64,000 bases of DNA from Verrucomicrobiota bacterium. GTDB taxonomy: Bacteria; Verrucomicrobiota; Verrucomicrobiia; Palsa-1439. Positions within the stretch are counted from its first letter, which is position 1. Each line of letters starts with the position of its first letter. The translations under genes were made by a program, and so were the position numbers. The notes below the pieces were generated by a model, which was not told the DNA's origin, did no database searches, and was given only the letters and a program-made list of their open reading frames with translations. Shown piece by piece: positions 34,971 through 43,302 of the stretch. The stretch covers positions 26,416 to 90,415 of the forward strand of contig PLZV01000036.1 of the NCBI GenBank assembly GCA_003152315.1, read 5' to 3'.

Positions 34971-37415
34971 ATGATCAATCAGAACGCAGGGAACCAAAAC
35001 AGCGGCGAGAGCCGGTCCGAGAGCGTCGACATCAAGGAGTACATTGTCGTCCTGCTCAAGCGGAAGTGGCTTGTCCTGATTTGCTTTTTGCTCAGCATGG
35101 CCGGCACCACGGCTTATCTGTTCACCCGCCCGCCAATTTATCGGGCGAACGCGAAAATGCGCGTCACCACCGCCGGCGGGTCGTTGCCGGTTTCCGAGGT
35201 GATGCGCGAGGACGAGAGCCGGTTCTACGCGACAGAGATCAACATTCTCACGGGCCAGACCATGTTGCGCCGCGTGCAGCAACGATTGCGCAAGACGCCG
35301 GAAGAGATCCATGAAAATCTGTTCGACCTGAAGGTGGAGGTCGTCCGTGGTTCCTCCATTCTGCAAGTCACCGTCGACAGTTTTTCCACGGACTTTGCGA
35401 AGGACTTCGCGAACGCGCTTTGCGAAGAGTATCTGCGGTATCGCGACGAGCAGCGCTCCCAGAGCTCCGAGTCGGCGCTGCTGATGCTGACGCGTGAGAT
35501 CAACCGGCTGGGGCAGGAGTTGAAGGGGTCGCAAGAGCGCTATGTTGAGTACGCGAAGGAGCACGATTTGCCGCAGATGCAGGGGACCGAGGGAGTTTGG
35601 TGGCGGTCGTTCTACATCAGCCTGGCGGATTTTGCGTCCCTGAAAGAACAACTGGCCCGAGCGAAGGCGGTGGCCAATGCCCTCGATAAGGATAACGCGG
35701 CAGCGGCGATAGCGCTCCTGGACCAATCCCAGCAATATTCGCCGGCACGCGCGACGTCCATCGACACGAATGTGGCTTATCGTACGGGACTACCGCCGGG
35801 TGGGTTGCTTATGGAGATGGATGGCACCAATTCACTCGGAACGTTAACGGGTACCGAGGATGGCGTCGAGCCGGCCGCGAAGTTTCCGCTAGAGGCGACC
35901 ACCAACGCGGATTCCCTTCTGGCCTCCGTGGGTAATCTCACGCTCGATGCGACGAGGAATTCCGGCGACGCGACCCTGGCGCAGTCCATTGCCTCAGTTG
36001 CCGCGGCCACCTCGGATCAGGTCCTGGTGCACACGCTGGTGGATCTCGAGCAGCGGCGAGCCGGTCTCGAGGTGAAGATCCAGGATTTGTCGAAGACCCT
36101 CAAGGCCCGGCATCCGGCCCTGGTCGCCGCGCAGCAGGAGTTGGACGATGTAAACCAGAATATACGGTTTCAGATGAAGCTGGCGCGTGACATCCAGAAT
36201 GCGCGGATCAGTTCCCTGGAGGCCCAGGTTCAATACGCAGAAAAGGGCCTGGAGGAGGCCAAGAGGGAGGGCATGGAGAGAAGCAAATCCGTGCTGCTGG
36301 GGCAAACCATTCATGATGATGTCGAGCGGACCCGTTCGCTGTATAACGCCTTTCTGAACCAATTTACGAAGATCGACGTGTCCCAGGGGTTTAACGCCCG
36401 CACCATTTCTGTTTCGGAGCCCGCGATTCTGGAAGGCGAGCCGGTCTATCCCAAGAAGGTAAAGGGATTATTGATCGCGGGGTTTTTGGGATTGGGCTTC
36501 GGTCTGGCCATCGCGTTTTTCTTCGAGTATATCGACGATTCGATCAAGCTGGCGGAGGAGGTAGAGCGGGACCTGCAGTTGCCGTTCCTCGGGATGATCC
36601 CCGCCGCGCAATGGAACCCCGATGACCTCAGCGTGCATCGACTCGACAAGCTGAAGCAACAGGGCGGCGTGGCTGAATCCTATCGGGTGGTGCGTTCGGC
36701 CATCATTTTTTCCACACCACGCGAGAAACTGCGCTCGATGCTCGTGACCAGCGCCGTCCCGCGCGAGGGCAAGACGACCACCTGCGTGAATCTCGCCATC
36801 GGCTTTTCGCAGGTGGAGGATCGCGTGTTGCTCATCGATGCCGACCTGCGTCGCGGCGAAATCCACAAGTATTTCGGCTTCGAGAAGGACAAGGGCCTCG
36901 CCGATATCCTGCTGGGCGAAGCGATAGCGGAAGAAGTGATCAAGCGCGGCGACGTTGCCAAACTCGACGTCATCACCTGCGGCGCCTATCCCGCCAATCC
37001 GGCGGAGTTGCTCCTTGGCTGGCGCTTAAAGGAGTTCCTCGACTGGGCATACAAGCACTACGACCGCGTGGTCGTGGATTGCCCGCCCGTCATGGGCATC
37101 GCCGACAGCGCCATCCTCGGCTCGGCCGTGGACGGGGTGCTCTTCATCATTTGGGCGGGTCGCACGTCACGCCGCTACGTTCGCGTGGCGAAGATGACGG
37201 CGGTCAGCCGTGGCGCCAAAGTCTTCGGTTTTATCCTGAACAACCTCGAACCTGGTCGCGTCGGCTACTACCATTACTATCCGTACTACTACAGCTACTA
37301 CTCCCGTGGTTACTACTATGCCCACAAGGAAGACGAGGGCAAAGGCGGCGACATCAAGGGCGTTGAGGTGCCGACCCAGGAAGACGGCAAGGACGAGATC
37401 GACGACGTGTATTGA
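34971..37415 (+). CDS. polysaccharide co-polymerase / tyrosine autokinase (Wzc-like)
   Basis: A 814-residue inner-membrane protein. Wzz-type N terminus with TM1 (~LVLICFLLSMAGTTAYLF), a long periplasmic coiled-coil region, TM2 near residue 500 (LLIAGFLGLGFGLAIAFFF), then a BY-kinase: Walker A SAVPREGKTTT, Walker A' LLIDADLRRG, Walker B VVVDCPP. The C-terminal tail has a dense tyrosine cluster (12 Tyr in about 20 residues) for autophosphorylation, which controls chain length and export. ATG at 34971 chosen over TTG 34965. It acts with the preceding Wza-like lipoprotein. Confidence 0.92.
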   Translation: MINQNAGNQNSGESRSESVDIKEYIVVLLKRKWLVLICFLLSMAGTTAYLFTRPPIYRANAKMRVTTAGGSLPVSEVMREDESRFYATEINILTGQTMLRRVQQRLRKTPEEIHENLFDLKVEVVRGSSILQVTVDSFSTDFAKDFANALCEEYLRYRDEQRSQSSESALLMLTREINRLGQELKGSQERYVEYAKEHDLPQMQGTEGVWWRSFYISLADFASLKEQLARAKAVANALDKDNAAAAIALLDQSQQYSPARATSIDTNVAYRTGLPPGGLLMEMDGTNSLGTLTGTEDGVEPAAKFPLEATTNADSLLASVGNLTLDATRNSGDATLAQSIASVAAATSDQVLVHTLVDLEQRRAGLEVKIQDLSKTLKARHPALVAAQQELDDVNQNIRFQMKLARDIQNARISSLEAQVQYAEKGLEEAKREGMERSKSVLLGQTIHDDVERTRSLYNAFLNQFTKIDVSQGFNARTISVSEPAILEGEPVYPKKVKGLLIAGFLGLGFGLAIAFFFEYIDDSIKLAEEVERDLQLPFLGMIPAAQWNPDDLSVHRLDKLKQQGGVAESYRVVRSAIIFSTPREKLRSMLVTSAVPREGKTTTCVNLAIGFSQVEDRVLLIDADLRRGEIHKYFGFEKDKGLADILLGEAIAEEVIKRGDVAKLDVITCGAYPANPAELLLGWRLKEFLDWAYKHYDRVVVDCPPVMGIADSAILGSAVDGVLFIIWAGRTSRRYVRVAKMTAVSRGAKVFGFILNNLEPGRVGYYHYYPYYYSYYSRGYYYAHKEDEGKGGDIKGVEVPTQEDGKDEIDDVY

Positions 37416-37713
37416 CGACCGCTGATCCGCGTATTTCCCGGTGCTCCGCGCGCCACACCCCGCGTTTCGTTTTCCTAGTAGCGCTTTCCAGCAGCTGACG
37501 CGGTTGCTTCAAGGCGGCATCGATGTTGGCGCAGACGTTGTACCTGCGGGAGCCTCTCAATAAGGCCAACTTTCGCCTATTATACATGGTGAATTCAAAA
37601 AAACTCGTTTTCTTCTGGAAATCGAATTATGATAATGCTATGTTCCGAGGTATGGTCTTCGACGGCGAGAGAAAGGGCCGGACGCCGCGGCACACCGGCC
37701 GATCAAAAGGACA

Positions 37714-37728
37714 CGGGCGGGACGCCCG
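37714..37728 (+). repeat. palindromic element (i), GGACGCCCGC type
   Basis: CGGGCG (37714-37719), GGA, CGCCCG (37723-37728). The surrounding frames read TGGTPAP and HGRDARAT, peptides I have seen repeatedly as translated intergenic repeats in Verrucomicrobia/Planctomycetes. It is part of the gene-free 707-base stretch 37416-38122, which otherwise shows no credible gene. Confidence 0.5.
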
Positions 37729-37831
37729 CGCCACTAGGGGGGAACCTACTTCGCGAGGACGCTTTCGCCGTCGCTCTTCGAGCTATGGCGGACGAGACGA
37801 AGGCCAAGAGGAGCCCATATACGTTTCTGCG

Positions 37832-37845
37832 AAACGAACCCACCG
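37832..37845 (+). repeat. half-copy of the GAACCCACC element
   Basis: AAACGAACCCACCG, identical to one arm of the hairpin at 37916-37947. Further related copy at 37997-38009 (AAAACGAACCCAC). Confidence 0.6.
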
Positions 37846-37915
37846 TTTTTTGAAGGAATTTTCGATGTAAGTGCCTATGAATACATTTCTTGTGGAAGAA
37901 ATGGGCGGGGGAGAT

Positions 37916-37947
37916 CGGTGGGTTCGTTTTGGAAAACGAACCCACCG
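37916..37947 (+). repeat. long palindromic element (ii), GAACCCACCG
   Basis: CGGTGGGTTCGTTTT (37916-37930), GG, AAAACGAACCCACCG (37933-37947): perfect 15-bp arms, the longest inverted repeat in the window. Translated frames give KTNPP and KRTHR. There is no T-run, so it is not a standard terminator; the motif recurs as single arms on both sides. Confidence 0.8.
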
Positions 37948-38044
37948 GAGGGGGGTTTTAGGGGGTTCGAAGGCCGCGGAAGCTACATTTTGGCGGAAAA
38001 CGAACCCACTTTCCACCTCCGCGAGGCTGTTGCGAACCGACGAC

Positions 38045-38063
38045 GGCAAGCGGGCCGCTTGCC
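38045..38063 (+). repeat. palindromic element (iii), GGCAAGCGG
   Basis: GGCAAGCGG, G, CCGCTTGCC: perfect 9-bp arms with a single central base. It lies 60 bases before the end of the archease gene and could also act as a bidirectional stop-like hairpin. Confidence 0.65.
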
Positions 38064-38122
38064 CTACAACTCCAAACTGGAAGGGGACACGATCTATGTG
38101 TCGATCCGTGAAACGAGAATGC

Positions 38123-38548
38123 TCAAACGTCGAAGATCACGGTGGCGCGCCAGGTGCCGTTGGGCAGTTGCTCGACGCGCAATTGATGGTAGGTGACGGC
38201 TTTGATTTCTTCGCTGGTCTGCGAGCGGGCGAAGTCGATGGTCTCGCCATGCAGCGAGGCTTTCAAACCCTGGGAGCTGAGATGAAGGAATTCAAACTCG
38301 TCGTAGAGGACATGGTTGGCTTCCACTTCGTAGAGCAGTTCCGTCAGCCAATCGTGCAGGAGATCCTCTAGTGAACCGGCTTCCAGTACCACGGACCGCT
38401 GGTTGCCAATTCCCGACTTCTGCAGCGTCCCGAACGCCTCGAAGAGAGTCGCGGCGGCATTGCGGAACAATTCCTCCAGTGTCCGGCCATAGATGTGGGC
38501 ACCGATATCCGCTGTGTGCTCGAAAAACTCGAACCGCTGCTCAGCCAT
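38123..38548 (-). CDS. archease family protein
   Basis: 141 residues beginning AEQRFEFFEHTADIGAHIYG, diagnostic of archease (MTH1598/TM1083-like): residues FEHTADIG and the C-terminal VIFDV hold metal-binding acids. Archease activates the RNA ligase RtcB and speeds GTP-dependent guanylylation. No rtcB is seen in the window; it is at the distal end of an ECF sigma operon, overlapping the preceding gene by 8 bases. The ATG at 38548 gives the right family length. Confidence 0.88.
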   Translation of the reverse strand: MAEQRFEFFEHTADIGAHIYGRTLEELFRNAAATLFEAFGTLQKSGIGNQRSVVLEAGSLEDLLHDWLTELLYEVEANHVLYDEFEFLHLSSQGLKASLHGETIDFARSQTSEEIKAVTYHQLRVEQLPNGTWRATVIFDV

Positions 38549-38921
38549 CCTTCGATGATGCCCACCGCGCCTTGCGCTCCGCAACCAGTTTGTCGAACTT
38601 TTCCACCTGGTCGGGCCGCAGCATGGCGCGCACCTTGACCTCGGAACGGGTAAGGAGGTCTTCAACCTGCGGTTGGATTTGTTTCCGTAGGACCTTCATT
38701 TCTCCCTGGCCTTCCGCGACGATGACGCGCAACTGGTCGCGCTGCGCCCGGTCCAGCCGCAGTTCCCAACTCAGACGGCGGACGATCAGGTTGGCCAACA
38801 TTTGGCTGCCGTGTCCGTGCACGAGTCGGTGGCGGACCACGCCAATGGTGGTGATGCTCCCAGCCAATCCACCCAGCACGAAGACCGCGATGACCCCGAC
38901 GATTGCTTTCCAGTTCTTCAT
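38541..38921 (-). CDS. membrane-anchored Spy/CpxP-like periplasmic protein
   Basis: 126 residues: one N-terminal membrane helix (VGVIAVFVLGGLAGSITTIGVV) followed by a helical periplasmic domain with LRLDRAQRDQLRVIVAEGQ and LRPDQVEKFDKLVAER, the LTxxQ-type hooks of the Spy/CpxP/CnrX family. Such proteins bind misfolded proteins or metal ions. Its stop overlaps the archease start and its own start overlaps the stop of the anti-sigma-like gene. It probably senses the envelope. Confidence 0.8.
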   Translation of the reverse strand: MKNWKAIVGVIAVFVLGGLAGSITTIGVVRHRLVHGHGSQMLANLIVRRLSWELRLDRAQRDQLRVIVAEGQGEMKVLRKQIQPQVEDLLTRSEVKVRAMLRPDQVEKFDKLVAERKARWASSKDG

Positions 38922-39214
38922 TGTGTTCCTCCCGCCAGATAGGGCGCCAGAGCGTTTTCTTCGTGATCACCAGCAATCGCGCCTTGGAGGTCGGTTGTGT
39001 TAGAACCGGCATACGTCCACACCCCCAGCGCGACGACGACGGCGGCGAACGCGGGAATCAGTTTCCAGGCGAAGGCATACCACGGCAAGGCTTGGTCCTG
39101 TTGCGCGCGCAGGCGCGCCATCAAACGTGTCTCAAAGCCGTACTCGGCGCGCGACGTGTCGGGTTTGATCCCGCACGTGGCGGCGAACAGTTTGTCCAAT
39201 CGTTCATCATTCAT
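38918..39214 (-). CDS. putative anti-sigma factor, single membrane span
   Basis: 98 residues: a short cytoplasmic N part (FETRLMARLRAQQDQ), one membrane helix (LIPAFAAVVVALGVWTYA), and a short periplasmic tail. Position just after an ECF sigma gene with an 8-base overlap, and the small size, suggest an anti-sigma factor such as CnrY/NccY, but the family has no strict motif, so this is inference. Cytoplasmic part lacks an obvious zinc-binding motif. Confidence 0.6.
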   Translation of the reverse strand: MNDERLDKLFAATCGIKPDTSRAEYGFETRLMARLRAQQDQALPWYAFAWKLIPAFAAVVVALGVWTYAGSNTTDLQGAIAGDHEENALAPYLAGGTQ

Positions 39215-39752
39215 GGTTTGTCTCCAAAATCTTTTTCAGGGCCTGCCGCGCGCGAAACGCGCGCACCTTTACATTCGACTCGCTCCAGCCCGTCAGTTCC
39301 GCCGTGTCGCGCACGGATTTTTCCTCCAACTCCAGCAGCGTAATCACCAACCGCTCCTCCGCCGAAAGCCGGGCCATCGCCCATTGCAGAACCTCAGTCG
39401 CGTCCCGGGCATTGACGTTATCCCGCACCCCGATCTCGATCCCGTCCAGCGGCACGTTTTCCCGGTCGCGCCGGGTCTGGCGCAGGAAATCATAACAGGA
39501 GTGCACGGCGATGCGCGACACCCAGTGCTCGAACGGCGCCTCGGCGCGGAAGCTCTTCAACTTCTGATACGCCTTCACGAAGATCTCCTGGCAAATATCA
39601 TCGAGTTCGTGGTCGTTGCGCGCAAAGCGGGCGGCAATGCCGAACACCTTGCGCTTGTGGCGTCGCACCAACTCCGCGAACGCCTCATCGTCGCCCGCGA
39701 GGGTGGACTGAATGAGGCGTTCGTCCGTCGTTTCATCGATGGCGGCGCTCAT
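39207..39752 (-). CDS. ECF sigma-70 family factor
   Basis: A 181-residue RpoE-type sigma factor. Region 2: DDEAFAELVRRHKRKVFGIAARFARN and DDICQEIFVKAYQKLKSF (the DD and the -10-binding helix); region 4: LSAEERLVITLLELEEKSVRDTAELTGWSESNVKVRAFRARQALKK, the -35 helix-turn-helix. A longer frame begins upstream but the ATG at 39752 is the standard start. Downstream anti-sigma and envelope proteins imply control by an extracytoplasmic signal, maybe metal or misfolded protein. Confidence 0.93.
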   Translation of the reverse strand: MSAAIDETTDERLIQSTLAGDDEAFAELVRRHKRKVFGIAARFARNDHELDDICQEIFVKAYQKLKSFRAEAPFEHWVSRIAVHSCYDFLRQTRRDRENVPLDGIEIGVRDNVNARDATEVLQWAMARLSAEERLVITLLELEEKSVRDTAELTGWSESNVKVRAFRARQALKKILETNHE

Positions 39753-39765
39753 CGCGCGGACATTA

Positions 39766-40248
39766 TTAGTCTGCCGCGATGCGGTTGGCAACTCGATGAA
39801 GGAATCCATCAATGCGTGTGTCAACATCGATTTCCATTTCCTTGACCTTCTGCAATTGGTCGGGTGTGAGCACGGCGCGGATGTCGTGCGAGACATGGGC
39901 GCGCTGCACCGCCAGGTCGGACTCCAGTGAGGCGACTTTCGCGGCCTGCGTGCGGATGGCGGTCTCGTCGATGGTTTCCGCGTGGATCGTGTCACGCAAG
40001 GCGCGCCGTTCGGTCACGACCTCTTTAATGAGCGGCCCGACGGTCGGCTGGTATTTGCGGAGGATGGTCTTCACTTCCGCTTTCTGGTCGGCAGTCACGC
40101 CGAGTTGCTTCAGTCTCAGCGCGAAACGGCCCTTGCTGAAACCGACGTCGTTGGTGGTGTCCGCGTGTGCGAGGAACGCGAAGAAGCCGCCTACGGTCAA
40201 GACCATGACGGCGCCCGCTGCGATCAATACTTTGGTATGTGTCTTCAT
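39766..40248 (-). CDS. Spy/CpxP-like periplasmic protein, sensor candidate
   Basis: 160 residues with a signal sequence or anchor (VLIAAGAVMVLTVGGFFAFLAHA). The mature chain is all-helical with LKQLGVTADQKAEVKTILRKY and VLTPDQLQKVKEME, the LTxxQ signatures of CpxP/Spy/CnrX. It is the first gene of the ECF operon, 13 bases before the sigma gene. GAAAGAGG before the ATG is a fair ribosome site. Like CnrX, it may report a periplasmic signal to the anti-sigma factor. Confidence 0.82.
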   Translation of the reverse strand: MKTHTKVLIAAGAVMVLTVGGFFAFLAHADTTNDVGFSKGRFALRLKQLGVTADQKAEVKTILRKYQPTVGPLIKEVVTERRALRDTIHAETIDETAIRTQAAKVASLESDLAVQRAHVSHDIRAVLTPDQLQKVKEMEIDVDTRIDGFLHRVANRIAAD

Positions 40249-40333
40249 TCTTTTGTACCTCTTTCACCAATACAAGACGCGACGGGGGTGGGGAAGGTTA
40301 CATGAGGGCAACAGAATCCGCAGGATCGGTCCG

Positions 40334-41422
40334 CTAACCGTGGTGTTCGTCTTTGGGAGCGGCTTTGGCGCCCGTCTCATGCTGCAGGCGCAACTGGCCG
40401 CAGGCGGCGTTGATGTCGGTGCCTTTTTCCAGGCGCAGGGTGCTGGTGATGCCGTGGGTCTGCAGCGTGTGCTGGAACATCTTGCAGCGGTCGCGGTCGG
40501 GGCGTTTCAAGAGGAGCCCCTCGACGGGATTGCAGGGGATGAGGTTGACCTTGGCGCGCAGGCGACGGGCGGCGGCGCCGAGTTTGTGCGCCTGTTCCAG
40601 CGAATCGTTTACGCCTTCGATGAGAATGTACTCGAAGGTCATCATGCGCTTCTTCGTATTCACGTAGTAGTCGCAGGCGTCGAGGAGTTCCTTCAGTGGG
40701 TACTTCTTGTTCACGGGCATGATCTTCTCGCGGACCTCGTCGGTCGCGCCGTGCAGCGAGACGGCGAGCCGAATTTGCATCGGTTCGTCGGCGAGTTGTT
40801 TGATCTGCGGCACGAGACCGACTGTGGACACCGTGATTTTTCGCGCGCCGATGCCGAGACCCCACGGCGCGTTGATGATCCGCAACGCGCGCATCAGGTT
40901 TTCGTAATTGGCCAGCGGTTCGCCCATGCCCATGACGACGATGTTATTGACCTTCTCGCCGCTGAGTTTTTGGACCTGCAAGACCTGGTCCACGATCTCG
41001 GCGGCGGTGAGGTTGCGCTTGATGCCATCGAGACCGCTCGCGCAGAACTTGCAGCCGTAGGCGCAGCCGACCTGTGTGGAGACGCAGACAGTGCGGCGGT
41101 CGCTGCTGCTAGTCAGCCCGGGCGTAGCGGGAATCAGGACGGTCTCAATGAGCGAGTGGTCGCGGAGTTGAAAGAGGAACTTTTCCGTCGTGTCCGTGGC
41201 ATTTCGTGTCTTGAGCGCGTGGACGGCATCCAAGGTAAAGCTGTCAGCCAGTTTTTTTCGCAGGGGAGCGGACAGATTGCTCATCCCCGCGAACGACTCC
41301 GCCTGTTTGTCGTACACCCATTGCAGAATCTGATCGGCGCGATACGCCGGCTCGTCAAGATCGCGGAGGCGCTGGCCCAGTTCCTCGCGTCCGATCGATT
41401 TGAAGTCGGCCTTGGTGCTCAT
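40334..41422 (-). CDS. rlmN: dual-specificity 23S rRNA (A2503)-C2 / tRNA methyltransferase
   Basis: A 362-residue radical SAM enzyme. Cluster cysteines C120, C124, C127 (CAYGCKFC); the covalent-intermediate Cys near residue 341 (DINAACGQLRL); MGMGEPLANYEN and the accessory N-terminal domain are all present. It methylates C2 of A2503 in 23S rRNA and A37 of some tRNAs. ATGA overlap with the glycosyltransferase upstream. No Cfr features. Confidence 0.95.
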   Translation of the reverse strand: MSTKADFKSIGREELGQRLRDLDEPAYRADQILQWVYDKQAESFAGMSNLSAPLRKKLADSFTLDAVHALKTRNATDTTEKFLFQLRDHSLIETVLIPATPGLTSSSDRRTVCVSTQVGCAYGCKFCASGLDGIKRNLTAAEIVDQVLQVQKLSGEKVNNIVVMGMGEPLANYENLMRALRIINAPWGLGIGARKITVSTVGLVPQIKQLADEPMQIRLAVSLHGATDEVREKIMPVNKKYPLKELLDACDYYVNTKKRMMTFEYILIEGVNDSLEQAHKLGAAARRLRAKVNLIPCNPVEGLLLKRPDRDRCKMFQHTLQTHGITSTLRLEKGTDINAACGQLRLQHETGAKAAPKDEHHG

Positions 41423-42573
41423 ATTTTGTTGGCCTTAAGTTCCGGTAAGGAATAATGCGTGCCGCGCCAGTCGATGCCATTGTTCACCAGCGTTTTCAGC
41501 GTGGCTCGCCAGATAATGTACTGGAACAATATTGCCGTAACAGGGAAGCCCACGCAATGCCAGCGTTTTGCCCCGTGACAATGCGCGTTGTCCATATACA
41601 GCACAGCGAGGGAGCTGACGATGGCGACGTTCAGCCACCAGGTCGCGCCATGCGTGAGTATCAGCGCGACGAGGGGCCAGACAAACACGACCAGTTGGGC
41701 GATGCTGGAAGCCACGACGACGGCGAGGCTGTACTCGACGCCTGCGAACGCGTTCTTTTCCAGGCCACGAACCAATTCACCCAGCGAACCATACCATTCA
41801 ACCGTGATGAGCCCGCCGCTAAGTACGAGGTCCTGGTGAAAACCGTGCTTCTTGAGCAGCTTGCCGAGTTTCATGTCGTCGTCCGGCCGCATCGCAATCG
41901 CCCGATGGCCGCCGATGGCGCGGTACGCTTCGGCGCGCACGAGGTTAAAAGCGCCGATGCCGATATGCCGCGGACTTTTCGGGTCACGCGCTTTCCATGG
42001 TTTGGCGTACAAGCCGAAGAACAAGGCAAACGCGCCGCCGAACATGCAAAGCAATGTGCCCGGCATCTGGAGCTGCGGGGTGATGGCAAGGTGGTCGATT
42101 TCATTGTGATGCAGATAGGCGACAGCCCGGCTGATTACCGAACGCTCCATCACCACATCGGCATCCGTGAAGAGCAGCAGTTCACTCGTGGCCCGTTCCG
42201 CACCGGAATGCAGGGCGTAATTCTTGCCGAGCCAACCTTTGGGCAACTCTGTGATGTGGACGACACGCACACGCGTGTCCATTTCCGCGAGGCGATCGAG
42301 AATAATTCCGGTATCGTCTGTCGAGCGGTCATCGACGACAACAAACTCGAGGTTCGGGTAATCCTGCGCAAGGATGGATCGCAGCGCCGCCTCGATCTTG
42401 CGCGCTTCATTGCGCGCCGCGATGATCACCGAAACCTTCGGTCCACCGGGGCCTTGAAATGGCGTGATATTCCCCAGCCGAGACAACGAGCGGTTGCCGA
42501 TGGCAAACTCGACGGCTGTTGCCAGCACGAGTAGGAGCGTCATCGCGGCGAGCCAAAACAAGAACAATGACAT
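41419..42573 (-). CDS. family 2 glycosyltransferase, membrane-bound (HpnB-like)
   Basis: 384 residues: N-terminal membrane helix (FWLAAMTLLLVLATAVEF), GT2 domain (VSVIIAARNEARKIEAAL, VVDDRSTDDTG, LLFTDADVVMERS, a GGHRAIAMRPDDDMKLG segment), then three C-terminal helices (ALILTHGATWWLN and following). Layout and wording resemble HpnB-type, hopanoid-associated glycosyltransferases; no hopanoid genes are nearby, so the acceptor is open. Precedes rlmN. Confidence 0.82.
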   Translation of the reverse strand: MSLFLFWLAAMTLLLVLATAVEFAIGNRSLSRLGNITPFQGPGGPKVSVIIAARNEARKIEAALRSILAQDYPNLEFVVVDDRSTDDTGIILDRLAEMDTRVRVVHITELPKGWLGKNYALHSGAERATSELLLFTDADVVMERSVISRAVAYLHHNEIDHLAITPQLQMPGTLLCMFGGAFALFFGLYAKPWKARDPKSPRHIGIGAFNLVRAEAYRAIGGHRAIAMRPDDDMKLGKLLKKHGFHQDLVLSGGLITVEWYGSLGELVRGLEKNAFAGVEYSLAVVVASSIAQLVVFVWPLVALILTHGATWWLNVAIVSSLAVLYMDNAHCHGAKRWHCVGFPVTAILFQYIIWRATLKTLVNNGIDWRGTHYSLPELKANKI

Positions 42574-43302
42574 ACGCGGATATTACCAGAATTCAGAGGC
42601 TCTGGTTTGATTTCCGCTGGGAGGTTTGCGTCACTGCGGCGGTTCAGAGTGCGAAGGAGAGTGAGCGGGGGGACGAAATTCTTCGGAGGGAGAGGTGGTC
42701 TTGCGGGCATCACCGGTGACGCCAAGTTTCGACGCCACCAGTGAAGCCCGCAAATGTGGAACCAACGTTACTTCTTCTTCTTGCCACCCTTCTTCTTGCC
42801 TTTTTTCTTCGCTGCCATTCCACCTCACCCCCATTCCGCTCCGAGAAGAGCTATTGCGTGCTACCATGAACCTGCGCGCACAATTACACCAGCACAAAGA
42901 AACGTAAACTGTAAATTTTTTTGACGGAGTTTCTTGCGGAAGCTGCAGAGAATCGCGCGGTCGACTTTACATGCTCGAACTTCATCACGATGTTTTGTGC
43001 TCCCCTGCCGTCCCGGCATGATGTCTACTTTCGTGTGAAGTGATTATTGTCGCGAAACGTGGTGGCGAGGTTGTGCATGTGCAGCATAACGCGAACGACC
43101 CTGAACCTCACATGTGAAGGGTGGAGCAGGCCAGGCAAACTCAACCAAATGCGCCCGCCACACGAGGGATTGCGCATTTCGCAGAAATGTGGATGTTGCG
43201 AGTGGTGTTGGAGCCAACCTTGAAGAAGGAAATACGCAGGGAAGTGAGAGCCGTACGCGAAACCTTGACGGTCAGAAGTAGTCGAGAGTATGGACCACGC
43301 CT
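42574..43302. other. 729-base intergenic stretch between glycosyltransferase and gyrA
   Basis: Apart from the tiny Lys-rich open frame at 42768-42818 on the minus strand and a perfect palindrome TCACATGTGA at 43108-43117, I see no gene, RNA or repeat. Longer open frames here lack family resemblance and ribosome sites. Confidence 0.5.
42768..42818 (-). CDS. lysine-rich 16-residue microprotein candidate
   Basis: ATG at 42818, stop at 42768. The product is MAAKKKGKKKGGKKKK: 11 of 16 residues Lys. A plausible ribosome site GAGGTGG lies 3-9 bases before the ATG. Such tails resemble nucleic-acid-binding Lys-rich peptides. It could be a genuine microprotein or a chance frame; the purine-rich codons (AAG/AAA/GGC) may be a simple-sequence tract. 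Confidence 0.35.
   Translation of the reverse strand: MAAKKKGKKKGGKKKK

Noticed and set aside
37416..38122. CRISPR array
   Set aside because: Repeats are of several kinds, irregularly spaced and mostly inverted, without regular spacers or cas genes.
37523..38196. Several open frames in the repeat region
   Set aside because: Their peptides (TGGTPAP, NEPTVF, KTNPP) are translated palindromic repeats and not protein families.
43108..43117. CRP-like site TCACATGTGA
   Set aside because: Only a 10-base palindrome, not next to a gene start; chance is likely.
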